Shown here piece by piece: positions 1 to 9,113 of a stretch of DNA of 16,724 bases. Position 1 is the first letter of the stretch; the number at the start of each line of letters is the position of its first letter. The stretch spans positions 1-16,724 of the forward strand of contig MSJH02000741.1 of NCBI GenBank assembly GCA_001931875.2. Reading direction: 5' to 3'. The notes below the pieces were generated by a model, which worked only from the letters and a program-made list of their open reading frames with translations, was not told the origin of the DNA and did not search any database. The position numbers and the translations under genes were made by a program. This DNA is from Byssochlamys sp. IMV 00236. Lineage: Eukaryota > Ascomycota > Eurotiomycetes > Eurotiales > Thermoascaceae.

Positions 1-30
1 TTTTTTTTTTTTTTTTTTTTTTTTTTTTTT
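1..30. repeat. Poly-T homopolymer at window start
   Basis: Thirty consecutive T, followed 27 bases later by the first ATG. It mirrors the A24 run at the far end, so it most likely marks an assembly break. It could also be the end of a pyrimidine-rich promoter tract like the ones upstream of other genes here. Confidence 0.9.
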
Positions 31-57
31 CAGCTTCTTTTGTTCTCTCTAAACATA

Positions 58-3000
58 ATGGCAGACAATGTAGTCCTTCAGTTCACTGTTTTGTTCACGG
101 CACAAAAGGCTAAAAAGTTTAAAACATGGCAAGACGGGACAATGAAATATTATGGCAGTAATAAAAAAGTAAAAAAAAAAATGCCTTTTCTTTTATATGA
201 TTGACACTTTTTGTCTTAGCTGGTATTGATAGATGACAAAGGCTACAACATTGATCGCAAGTTCTATAAAGGAAATATACCTTCAGTAGGCGATGAAATA
301 GAATTTGATGGACACATTGTAACTGTTGAAGCATGCGACGACCCAGCTCATTCACCCAGTACCACTCCCGTAGCAGCAGTGCCTCAACCTGTGAGTGCGC
401 CTTTTAAGAAACCATCGCTCAAATCTGTTCTCATGGCACGGAGAAATATACCAAGCACAGCAACCACCAGCCCTGAATCAGGTTACACACCATCCCCCAT
501 TGAGGCAGATCCGGCTACGATCGCGTCAGTGAGCAGTGCGACAACAACAATACCATCCAGTGACAGCCCCGTCAAACCATTTACCTCGCCACTCAAGAGA
601 AAGCAAAGACTTGTTAATGTTGATCCTGAGGAACTGGAGGATGCGATGGATATTGACGAATCACCTATGAGTACAGTTGAGGCTGGATTAGGCCAGCCTT
701 CGACAAGTAATGAAAACCCAACTGTAAATAACTTACAACAACAACCAAAAAGAGCTCGATTTGGGCTATCAAGGCCCCCATCTAGTACTGTAAATAATGT
801 CATCAAGAAAAGCAATACATCAACGTAAGTAATCTTGTATCCTTCAAATTAAATACGCTGCTTATCTTTATTCACATATAGTGATCAATTTATTGGATCA
901 TTTACTAAAGCTTCTAATATATCTGAGACTACCGAATTACCTATTGAATCATCAAATTCAACTGTCAACAAGCCTTTCAAAACGCCATTTGTAGAGGGAG
1001 TGTAAGTATTTGTTTAATATGGATAACAGGAGCATCTAATTTTATTTGCAGATATACCACTGCAACATTACAATTCCCGAGTTCTCGAAAAGCTCTTGCT
1101 GTATTAAAGTCTAGAAAATATCCAAAGAGATCAAAAGTAGTGCCTACGAAATTTGTAAGTGTCTATCTTATATCTCTTCAAGACCAACTCATGTTTTGAA
1201 TGCAGCCCAATGTCAATGTATATAGAGACACCTTCAAGAAGATCATTTACGAGCATTTAGAGGTAAGCTGTACTATGAAGCTTACACAACATGGCTCATA
1301 TCTGGGATTAGATCTTGCTATTAAACTATGGTCTTTATTTCTATTCCATCTATGAAAAATATGCGAATGGAAAGCAAGGAAATGAATTGGAAAGAACGAT
1401 TCGAGCCAAAGGACTTGGCATGTATGTAGATTGTGAGATAAAAGGAGACACTCGATATCAAGATAGCACACGCTATCGACTTGTGCTTCGAAATAAAGAG
1501 CATCATTCAAAGTACAGTAAGGATGATATCTGGATCATATCCAAGGTGTCTACATTTGACCCAAGCCAGACATTTCTTGCTCGCAGCATATTCTATGGCC
1601 CCTTTTCGGATGGTACTCTAGAGGTAAGATTGTCATGATGAAAAGGAATGCGCTCCTAATCATATGTTCAGGTGGACTGTGTTTCTCCAAGAGATGCACG
1701 GATAGCAAATAAAATCGTGAGTGAGACTAGATATATATATGCACTACGATCCATATCTGCTAGTACAGAGTTTATGATGCTGGATACATTGGAAGAAAAA
1801 TTAGACAACCTACCGCTGCTACCTTATATTTTAGGTGATAGACAAGGTAGAAAGAAAAAGGATTTGCTACCGCCTGCACCACTGCCTACATTGGCCCACA
1901 TCGAGCTCAGGCGAGACGATTGCATTGACGTGAACGCTCGGTTAGCGGAAACCGTAGCTCGGTATCGTCTGAATGCGGACCAAGAGAGCGTACTGCGCCA
2001 GATAGCTGCATCTGTGATCACATGCCCTGGCTGGAGCGAAGAATCGCAGCATCCGGTCGTGCTTGTCCATGGCGTGTACGGATCAGGCAAAAGTTTTCTC
2101 GCAGCCGTTATCATCCTATTTATTCAAGAGCTGCTGGACGCAGTCAATGGACACCGAGAACCAGAAGACCAGGTTCAGTTCAAGATCTTGGTGTCTTCCA
2201 TGACAAACGTGGCTGTGGATCGCATTCTACAGACATTACTCAAGCTTGGCTACGATCATTTTGTAAGAATAGGCAGTATGAAAAAGATTGCTAAAAATAT
2301 ATTGCCTTACACTGCAAAGGCAAGATTATCAAGCAATGAAGGTAATGCATCATGAAAACAAAAACAAAAAATGCTAACAAGAAGAGGAGATTAGAGTTGA
2401 AAGAACTTGAGCAAATGCTTGACGATGGACAAAACTCTGAAGAAGATTTGGAAAACATTGCTACTGCAATTCAGCGCTTTCGAAAGTCAGAAGGTATCTC
2501 GCAAATTCATACCGCTCCTGTCGTTGGCACCACCTTTATGTCATCCGTGTTTGACATATTTAATGGGGTTAGCTTTCCTTTTATTTTGATCGACGAATCG
2601 TCACAGCTTATGGAGCCATTGACAATGGTTCCCCTGGCCCGATTTTCATGTCATCGTCTCCTGATGGTTGGTGATCCCTTACAAGTAAGTTTCAAAGTTT
2701 AAGAAAGCTGAAAGCAAAAGGTATTTACTACATTGATTAGTTACCGCCCACTCTTGTTTCACCTGCAGAAGAGGGTAAGATAGGAAAAGGGCTGGATAAG
2801 ACGCTATTTGATAGATTTATTGAGGTATGCAAATAAATATTTACGTATTTACCATTTATGTATCTTTCTAGATGGGTTATGAATCGATTATGCTGAGAAC
2901 ACAATATAGAGTAAGTATACATCAAAAGCATACAATTGTTTATAAACACCTTTGTAGTGTCATCCAAAAATATCTGCTATTAGTAACAAGCTCTTTTATG

Positions 3001-3649
3001 ATCGAAGGCTACTCAATGGAGTAACTCCTCAGGATCGTGAACCTCTACTTGAAGGATTACCAACAGTTTTATTTGTGGATATTGGAGGTACAGAACAGAA
3101 ATCAGCCAGAACTAATTCTTTTTGGAACGATACCGAAGTGTCTGTCACAGCCAAGATACTTCAGAGTATGATTGAATTAAATGTTTTACCAAGTGAAATC
3201 GGAGTGGTCAGTTTATGTAAGTAGTAGGGAGACAATAGTTCAACAAGGGGTGGGCATTGATATATGTGTATAGATAAAGAGCAAGCTGATAAACTATCAG
3301 ACCACTTGGCTGCGCATAACAGTGGTAACAGTACGTACAAGAATATTCAAATATCAACGGTAGATGCATTTCAAGGAGGTGAAAAAGAAATTATTATCTT
3401 GTCTACAGTGCGTACGACTGAAAGTGCGTTTATGCAAAATGAGCCGCGTATAAACGTTGCACTGACGAGAGCAAAAAGGCATTTGATCATATTGGGAGAT
3501 AGACATATGTTGTTGATGAACGATCTGTGGTCAAAGATCATATGGGACTGTGAAGGTAAAAGGAACTATATGTGTGTTTTATGTTATTTACAGCATTTAG
3601 ATCAAGTCATGACACATCAAAGCTTTTTAAATTTATTACAGAATCTTGA
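58..3649 (+). CDS. ZGRF1: ZGRF1/Mte1-type DNA repair helicase (DUF2439 + SF1 helicase)
   Basis: Thirteen exons: 58-168, 220-824, 882-1001, 1052-1154, 1206-1262, 1312-1623, 1672-2341, 2395-2684, 2741-2824, 2872-2910, 2958-3216, 3274-3555, 3594-3649; about 995 aa, all joins phase-consistent. Residues 1-75 form the DUF2439 domain (shared with yeast Mte1 and S. pombe Dbl2), beginning MADNVVLQFTVLFTAQKAKK. A Ser/Pro/Thr-rich linker follows to about residue 330. The C-terminal half is a UPF1-like superfamily 1 helicase: Walker A GVYGSGKS at 570-577, motif II DESSQ at 726-730, then VGDPLQLPPT, RTQYRCHP, TVDAFQGGEKE and NVALTRAKRH. Animal ZGRF1 unwinds D-loops and promotes recombination with RAD51; the same nuclear role is inferred here. 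I see no Cys/His cluster for the GRF zinc finger of animal ZGRF1. The start follows a pyrimidine-rich leader. The last intron is only 38 nt; retaining it gives a different tail ending at 3662. Transcribed towards the next gene, 2 bp away. Confidence 0.9.
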
Positions 3650-3651
3650 AA

Positions 3652-4448
3652 TTAAAACTTGAATCTGAAATGATTCAATTCGCATGTCTCTTTGTTCTTG
3701 ATTGATGTCTTTTGTTGATAAATAGCTTTAAAGTCATTGATATAAGACTGAGATAGAAATGAAGCTGCATAAAGATCAATGCCCTGAGAAGAGGATCCCT
3801 GTGGCTGAGAAGGAACATCTATCTGAGTTAGACTTGTATTAGCACATGTTGGCTTGCTGAGTGTTGTTTGTTCATTTTTATCTTTTAAAAGTCAATCAAA
3901 AAAAAGTAAAGCAGTTTAAATGACGTGTTTACCATAAACAGTGATAAAAGACGTTAATCGATCCATGACAGCTGAATCAAGCTGTATTTTATCATTTGTC
4001 TCTTGCCTTATTAAAGGTAATAAAGGAGGCAGCGGGATGGTTGGAATATATTTTGATTTATCCATCCAATTGTCCGATGTTACACATTTAGAATTCTGAA
4101 GAACTGGATATTCTAAGAGTCCATATATAGATGTTTGTGGTATAAAAGAGTATATCCAATCATCTTCGATATTGTCTACTCTTTTAAGGACTGACTTTGC
4201 CAGTTTCCATTTATAATACCCATTGTCATCATCACTGCCATTATTGTAATCAACATGCGTCACCAGTTCAGGAAAGGCGTTCCTAAAGTTGACGACTGTT
4301 GCTTGTCTTAATAATTGATAATAAATATCTGCTTTTTTATGTTTAATAAAATAGTAATAAATAAAATAGAAAAAAAGTACAAACCCTTCTTTGGTAAACA
4401 TGGAAAATAGTTTAGTAACTCTTGGCGGTATTCGTCTGAAATAGGCAT
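3652..4448 (-). CDS. Hypothetical protein, 229 aa, three exons
   Basis: I do not recognise a family. Exons in transcript order: 4448-4385, 4328-3933, 3881-3652, with introns of 56 and 51 nt (GTTTGT..GCAG and GTAAAC..AAAG) and consistent phases. The product starts MPISDEYRQELLNYFPCLPK. It is hydrophilic with no signal peptide or membrane segment. The middle (about residues 55-85) mixes acidic and aromatic residues (NNGSDDDNGYYKW, DNIEDDWIY), a Pro-rich stretch follows near residue 120 (IPLPPLLPL), and the C-terminal third is Ser/Gln-rich. An upstream ATG at 4479 opens a longer frame, but it reads through the AT-rich intron as a Phe/Tyr-rich stretch, so the 4448 start is preferred. It shares a 170-bp divergent promoter with the 85-aa gene and ends 2 bp from the helicase stop. 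Exon structure is moderately sure; function is unknown. Confidence 0.6.
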
Positions 4449-4618
4449 GAAAGAAAGGAGAAAAAATGTTGTAATTCATCGGAAGCGCCGCAGGGAGTTG
4501 ACGGCTGTTGACTAAATAAAGACAAATACGTGTTACACGGCTTACTTAACGATTATAAATTGAGAAACAATGATATATAAACGTATTATTCTTTATCCGC
4601 TCTTTCCTTTTTTCTTTA
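4449..4618. promoter_or_regulatory. Divergent promoter between the 229-aa and 85-aa genes
   Basis: A 170-bp spacer between two divergent start codons. A TATATAA sequence at 4574-4580 lies about 39 bases before the ATG at 4619, and a pyrimidine-rich stretch (CTCTTTCCTTTTTTC) lies directly upstream of that ATG. A GC-rich patch (GGAAGCGCCGCAGGG, about 4480-4494) lies near the minus-strand start. Promoter function is inferred from position and the TATA-like element. Confidence 0.5.
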
Positions 4619-4876
4619 ATGGCATCAAAGAAGAAAGACATGGAGAAATATAGACAATTACAATACATTCAGGATATGCTAGATGATCTATCCGTTGATA
4701 GAGAGTCTATAGAAATCGTCTTTATGTCCATCAAGAATGCATTTTCAACCTATCCCAAATCTAAAGTAGAAGACATAGAGGAAGAGATCAAGTTACAATA
4801 CGATGATTTAGCGGCGCAGGTTAGACATTTAGACCGCTCCTTGACAAAATTGGATAGATGGATGAAATCCTTATAA
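4619..4876 (+). CDS. Small hypothetical protein, 85 aa, helical/coiled-coil
   Basis: Single exon with ATG after a TTCTTTA leader. The protein is rich in Lys, Asp, Glu and Leu and looks almost entirely helical: a basic start (MASKKKDMEKYRQLQYIQDM), then a C-terminal stretch (about residues 50-85) with heptad-like Leu/Val spacing ending LDRSLTKLDRWMKSL. The size and pattern suit a small subunit of a coiled-coil assembly, such as BLOC-1/BORC-like or kinetochore proteins, but I cannot assign a family and this is only a shape argument. There is no signal peptide or membrane span. It is divergent from the 229-aa gene, with a TATA-like box between them. Its stop lies 10 bp from the septin stop on the other strand. 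Confidence 0.7.
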   Translation: MASKKKDMEKYRQLQYIQDMLDDLSVDRESIEIVFMSIKNAFSTYPKSKVEDIEEEIKLQYDDLAAQVRHLDRSLTKLDRWMKSL

Positions 4877-4886
4877 GGTAATATAT

Positions 4887-6458
4887 TTATTTAAAAGCAA
4901 ATCCTTTCTTCTTTGTTCTTTCAATATCTAATCTACGCTTCTTCTCTTCTAGTTCTGTTAGCTGTCTATCAAGTGCTTCCTTCATCTCTCTGTGTCGAAT
5001 ATAGAGCTAATGCATATCATTGTTATTATAATTCATTCATAAATCATTATAGACTTTTACCTCCTGTTCAGACTGCTTCAACTTTCTTTCCTTATCTTGA
5101 GCCTTTGCGTGCAATATGGCATTCATTTCTGATTGCAACTTGGCTAATCTTTGTTCGTTTGCAATACGCCTTTCTTCCATTCTTTGTTGAGGACTATACA
5201 CATATAAATTTAAGGATTATTTTCAACCTTTTTTATTATTATTTTACTTACTTGACTTCCTGGAATACTGATGCATCCTGTTGGAAACCCATGGCTGATA
5301 ATCTCTCAGTACGATAGTTTTCGTAAAGAACATCATTGGTATGTTCCTTTAATTCTTCCATATGGGAACTAAATGGATTCCCCTTTATGAGTTATCTCTC
5401 TCTCTCTCTCTCTTTTACAACTATCCAACTTACCGAATAAGCATTTGACGCAATTTAACAAAGTCGCAGTGGTCTTCATTATCAACCTCGATGATACCCC
5501 AAGGATAGAGTCTTCCACGGAAACGATGACCATTCTGTGTGGTATATTCATGATTGGAGCCGACAATGGCGAAAGGAATCTTGGACATAATTTCTCTATT
5601 TTCAGAAACAGTTTCTATATCATCATGCTCATAAGCAGAAGCCTGGTATATTTGGATTTCATGATGTTCAATGTCAGCCATAATACGTTGTTTGAAGCTT
5701 ATGATTTCTTCATTAGACATGGTATCAGCCTTGCCAATGACGGGAATCAAATTGACACGTTTATGAAGACGACGCATAAATTCGATATCAATAGGCTTTA
5801 AAGAATGACCTGTGGGAGCAATAAAGTAGATACAGGCATGGATACGGTTATCCTCCAATCGATGACGATGAACACGCGTCTCTTGTTCAAGATAGGTATT
5901 ATATCGAGCCTCGATGTCACCAAGAATAGGTTTCCAACTAGAGATACAATCAATGAAACCATCGTCATTGTATTTTGCCTTACCTTTGTTCATTATTGAT
6001 AAAGTCACCAAAGCCAGGAGTGTCAACGACGGTCAACTTGAGTCTGACACCATTCTCTTCGATATGAGATGTCAGAGATCGAATGGCAATTGTCTTGGGT
6101 AATTCCTGAGGGATATGAATCTCTCTGGAAGGAATGATTTGAGTATTGAATAAGGTATTAATCAAGGTTGATTTTCCAAGACCAGATTCACCTACACACA
6201 TAAATTAATAATTAATAATAAACATTGTGTATACTTACCAACAACCATACAAGTAAACTCAAAACCGGTTTTAACAGACTTACGATGTACCTGATTAGGT
6301 AAATTGGCAAAACCAACGTAACCTTGCAGTCGTTTGCGTACAATCTTTTGCTATAAATGAATGAGGGATTTATTTATATTTTTATGACTAGTATTTACTT
6401 CTATTTAAAAACATTAAAAAGTCTGATTTACAAGTCATTTCTACTGCTTACCACTCAT
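4887..6458 (-). CDS. aspB: Septin, AspB/Cdc3 (SEPT7-like) type
   Basis: Exons in transcript order: 6458-6452, 6400-6399 (2 nt), 6350-6239, 6191-5984, 5937-5434, 5368-5252, 5193-5061, 5006-4887; 400 aa. Septins are GTP-binding proteins that form filaments and rings at septa and the cell cortex. Visible features: polybasic helix QKIVRKRLQ followed by [11 protein letters not shown] (residues 4-23), G1 loop GESGLGKS (41-48), G3 DTPG (97-100), G4 as GKAD rather than the common AKAD (178-181), the septin-unique element ending in [17 protein letters not shown], and a C-terminal coiled coil (about 320-395) ending in a basic KKKGFAFK tail. The C-terminus resembles Aspergillus AspB as I remember it. 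Yeast Cdc3's long N-terminal extension is absent. No single-intron model joins the start ATG in frame to the polybasic exon, so the first residues are less certain than the rest. Confidence 0.93.
5395..5412. repeat. (TC)9 microsatellite in a septin intron
   Basis: Nine perfect TC units on the + strand (GA in the transcript), inside the intron at 5369-5433 before the exon that begins SHMEEL. A candidate length polymorphism; it lies outside the splice signals. Confidence 0.9.
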
Positions 6459-6716
6459 TTTTTTTATAAAAAATAAAAGAGAGAGAATGAAATAGAGAGA
6501 ATGCTATAGAATGGAATTTATCGTGTACAATCAATCCAAAGGGGGGGGAACCCTTTTCATTCAAAGTATGCATTTCCTTGTCTGTGTTATTGTGTAACTC
6601 TATTTCAATTGGTCTTTATTATTTCTGTCTCTTTCTCCGCAAATCAAGAAATATACAAAAGGTCTCTTTCCCCTTTTCTCTCTCTCTCTTTCTTTTTATT
6701 TATATATACACACACA
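6459..6716. promoter_or_regulatory. Divergent promoter region, septin and 82-aa gene
   Basis: A 258-bp spacer between divergent start codons. It holds an A-rich leader before the septin ATG, a G8 run at 6541-6548, pyrimidine-rich blocks (TCTCTCTCTCTTTC around 6680) and an AT/CA run (TATATATACACACACA) just before the ATG at 6717. No coding sequence is seen in it. Confidence 0.45.
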
Positions 6717-7014
6717 ATGTTGCCAGATCAAAGGACATCTTTCTATGATACTTTACCTATGCTTAACTCTTGGTATGAATCTAAACCTATCAAACAAGAA
6801 CCACCCAAACAGAGGACGTGCCTAGTATCATTTTCTTCTGAACCACCCACAGTTCACACTTGCAAAATAAAACGACCTGACATTCAAAGAAGAACAAGTA
6901 GTTCAGACAGTGGTAATTAATCTATTCTATTTAAATAATCATGTGCTCATTTTATTAATAGTCAAAGAGTTTTTTAAACATTATACAACCAAATTATCAA
7001 AACTAGCTTCATAA
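6717..7014 (+). CDS. Small hypothetical protein, 82 aa, two exons
   Basis: Exon 1 is 6717-6912 and exon 2 is 6962-7014, joined by a 49-nt intron (GTAATT..AATAG) in phase 1. Without splicing, the frame stops two codons after the donor. The protein begins MLPDQRTSFYDTLPMLNSWY and is basic, Pro/Ser-rich and probably disordered. It carries an RRTSSSDS stretch (about residues 58-65) that fits a basophilic kinase site, and ends in a short amphipathic KEFFKHYTTKLSKLAS segment. There is no signal peptide or membrane span. I recognise no family; a short regulatory or binding protein is possible but unsupported. The stop lies 3 bp from the OGG1 stop on the opposite strand. Confidence 0.6.
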
Positions 7015-7017
7015 TAT

Positions 7018-8135
7018 TTACTCTAATTTTCTCTTTTTTAATATTTGCTCAAATGACTTCAAATCTGCTGTAAACAATACCTAATTTTTACAAGTTAATC
7101 ATAATAAAATTACTTATTCTAATTTTTTTTTATTTTATCCTTACAGAATGCGCCCAGCCACTATATTCCCCAAATAGTAATCTAAAATGATTTCCTACTT
7201 CAACATACAATTTACTCGTCAGCGACTTTCCTTTCTTATTGAATCCATAAGATCTTTGGGCAATTTGCCAAACATGTGTATCTACTGGTATTGATTCTGG
7301 ATGATCCAATGACATCAAACACTAGATATAAATGAGCCTTTTTTTATATTTTTTCTTATCTCTTTTGTGAAGGTATTACCACACAGTCAGCTACTTTTGG
7401 TCCAACACCAGGAAATCTCATCAATTCTTCTTTGGCCTCCTGATAACTGACTTTTCTCAACGAATACAACCAATCTGATTGGACATGTTCTTCTTTTATC
7501 TTTTTAGCTGTGTTTGCAATGTACTTGGCTCGATATCCAAACCCTAATTCCCTCAATTTGGCCTCGACTCCATCCTGCACTAAACTATCCAGTGTAGGAA
7601 AATCATAATACATTTCCCCTTCTAGTTGCCCCACTTTTTGTCCATAGTGAACACACAATTTGTTGACCATTTGTGTGATCCGGCTGATATTGTTGTTACT
7701 CGAACAGATAAAGCAAATCAGATTCTCCCACGGATCTTGACGAAGGATACGAATGCCTTGAAAGTGTACTGATTTGAGCTTAAAATTCGCATCCAGTTGA
7801 GACCAACGGCTGTAGCATGATTCTAGGGATACCTTGTCAAGCTGGAAATAGTCTCTTAGTAATGGTTCTATCTTGTCTGAACCATCCACGGTTCCGTAGA
7901 ATACACTAGATGCTAATAGTGGACCAAACTATCAATATGCGCTCTTCAAACAAAAAACACACAACTCACGAGTTTCTTTTAGTACAATAAGATTTCCTTG
8001 TAGTACCGATATCCACTTGTCTTCTATATTCTTCCATCGAAAGGATTGACCACATCTTAAGGTGTCTAGTCTTAATTCCTTGGGTGAAATATGGAGATCT
8101 TTCCAAATCAAATTGGCTAATCTTACATTAAACAT
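7018..8135 (-). CDS. OGG1: OGG1, 8-oxoguanine DNA glycosylase/AP lyase
   Basis: Exons in transcript order: 8135-7970, 7912-7380, 7321-7145, 7080-7018; introns of 57, 58 and 64 nt, phases consistent; 312 aa. OGG1 removes 8-oxoguanine opposite cytosine in base excision repair and nicks the abasic site. The N-terminal domain carries the expected CGQSFRW. The core has SSNNNI, the helix-hairpin-helix PGVGPKVADC with catalytic Lys228, and IPVDTH with Asp247. The 19-residue Lys-to-Asp spacing equals that of human K249/D268. The C-terminus continues through GEYSGWAHS to a basic KKRKLE end. The start at 8135 is chosen because the longer frame upstream reads through an A17 run as poly-Phe; the short N-terminus shows no clear mitochondrial targeting signal. 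An exon-1 relic lies about 0.9 kb upstream. Confidence 0.95.
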
Positions 8136-8888
8136 GTAAAAAAAAAAAAAAAAAAATCTTGGCTCTTCTTCACCAATGAAAAACAATCATCAAATAAGGC
8201 AACTACTGAACAACCACCTGAAACCTTCTTTATTCTTTTCAAGAAGGACGCCTTCTACCATGTCTTCCAACCATCTCCTACTAAACATTTTACAGGCAGG
8301 TATCTTTGTTTGTCTATTGAGTAGCCCCACCTGTTTTCAGCAGCCCCAGTTGTCCTCTCTATTGAAGGGCCTCGTTCCCGCTAGTCTAATTCTGGGTTTT
8401 GACTGTTTGGGACACAACATCAACATCAACACTAAAATATAAGAGGAGTATCATGTTGAGCCAGTAATAATCTATCAAGATTACAACAAGAGGAGAGAGA
8501 GAGAGAGAAAGAGTCCGTTTTACAAATCATATGAAAGCAGGAGCGTGAGTTCATCTATAACTTGTTTTGTGGTCAGACTTTATTTTTTTTATCTTTTACA
8601 ACAAGTACTAATACGACGGAAATGCTGTATGAAAGGCCGTAACATCCTTGAATATAACTCAATCATCTTGAACACGATCGATACACACACCATAAACGAC
8701 GTTTCATTTATCAACGTTTCTCAAAATATGTTCTACATTTTGCTTTTCACGTTTATCGCTTTTTTAGTAGATTTCATCAAGCGGGTTGAAGTGACGCATA
8801 ACTTTCATTGAGGATACTCTTCAAGTGATCCCCTCCCCTCCTTCTCGTCGTCTTCAATTTTGATATATACTATGTGTATCTGGTCATC
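8136..8888. other. Uncharacterised DNA upstream of OGG1
   Basis: About 750 bp without a gene I can support. It opens with A17-A18 (from about 8138) and contains a relatively GC-rich patch at 8310-8410, a GA-rich run at about 8489-8510, and open frames of 88 codons on the + strand (8176-8442 and 8545-8811) that match nothing known to me and have no convincing splice structure. On the minus strand a 43-codon stop-free stretch lies near 8590-8720 but no start or join is evident. It may be promoter DNA of OGG1 plus inserted or decayed sequence. Confidence 0.4.
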
Positions 8889-9014
8889 TATACTTATTTG
8901 CCTTTTATATTCTTTCATCGAATGGGATTGACCCTATATGCTCAGTCTTGGTTTCTTGGAGATGAAATGTAGAGATCTTTTGAAATCAAATTGAGCTAAT
9001 CTTACAATAAGCAT
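8889..9014 (-). pseudogene. Decayed duplicate of OGG1 exon 1
   Basis: Read on either strand, this stretch aligns almost end to end with OGG1 exon 1 (about 8011-8135) in the same orientation. Shared words include ATTCTTTCATCGAA/ATTCTTCCATCGAA, GGATTGACC, GAGATCTTT, AAATCAAATTG and GCTAATCTTACA. By eye roughly three quarters of positions agree. The copy keeps an ATG (9012-9014) and GTAAGATTAGC, but has an inserted base soon after, an internal stop, a deletion of about 5 nt, and no following exon. It cannot encode the glycosylase domain. It lies 100 bp upstream of the FHA kinase start, on the opposite strand. Reading as a relic of local duplication is inference; the homology is directly visible. 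Confidence 0.85.
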
Positions 9015-9077
9015 ACCATCTTGATGTAGTACAAATAGTGAAAAGGAGTAAAGGAACCAACAAAGAAAAAAGAAAAA

Positions 9078-9083
9078 ATGTGA
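9078..9083 (+). promoter_or_regulatory. Possible start-stop uORF (ATG TGA)
   Basis: An ATG directly followed by TGA, preceded by AAAAAA (a good fungal start context), 30 bases before the kinase ATG at 9114. If the 5' UTR extends this far, it would act as a minimal upstream ORF and lower translation of the kinase. Where transcription starts cannot be told from the sequence. Confidence 0.3.
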
Positions 9084-9113
9084 CACTTTTTTTTTTTTCC
9101 TTTGTGTTTTTAA

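Noticed and set aside
3916..4479. Longer 187-codon unspliced frame starting at 4479
   Set aside because: It reads a Phe/Tyr/Lys-rich AT stretch that looks like an intron (GT..GCAG, 56 nt). The start at 4448 with splicing gives a soluble, phase-consistent protein.
4913..5317. 134-codon + strand ORF
   Set aside because: Antisense to the septin coiled-coil exons and their introns; Phe/Tyr/Leu-rich as expected from the complement of Lys/Glu-rich coding sequence.
5445..6102. Three + strand ORFs opposite the septin
   Set aside because: Antisense shadows of the septin exons, whose GTPase motifs are unmistakable on the minus strand.
6323..6458. Septin model with one 129-nt intron giving [13 protein letters not shown]
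   Set aside because: It is in frame, but it removes the polybasic helix QKIVRKRLQ that septins of this type conserve, and its acceptor (ACTGCAAG) is weaker than the ATAG acceptor just upstream. Kept as the main alternative.
8136..8186. N-terminally extended OGG1 (start at 8186)
   Set aside because: The extension is translated through an A17-18 run as poly-Phe and lacks similarity to OGG1; the ATG at 8135 fits the usual family start.
8176..8442. 88-codon + strand ORF
   Set aside because: No family, no splice partners and amino-acid composition unlike a real protein. Left as uncharacterised DNA.
8545..8811. 88-codon + strand ORF with hydrophobic segment
   Set aside because: It starts at a non-ATG codon, has low-complexity hydrophobic content, and no coherent exon structure was found.
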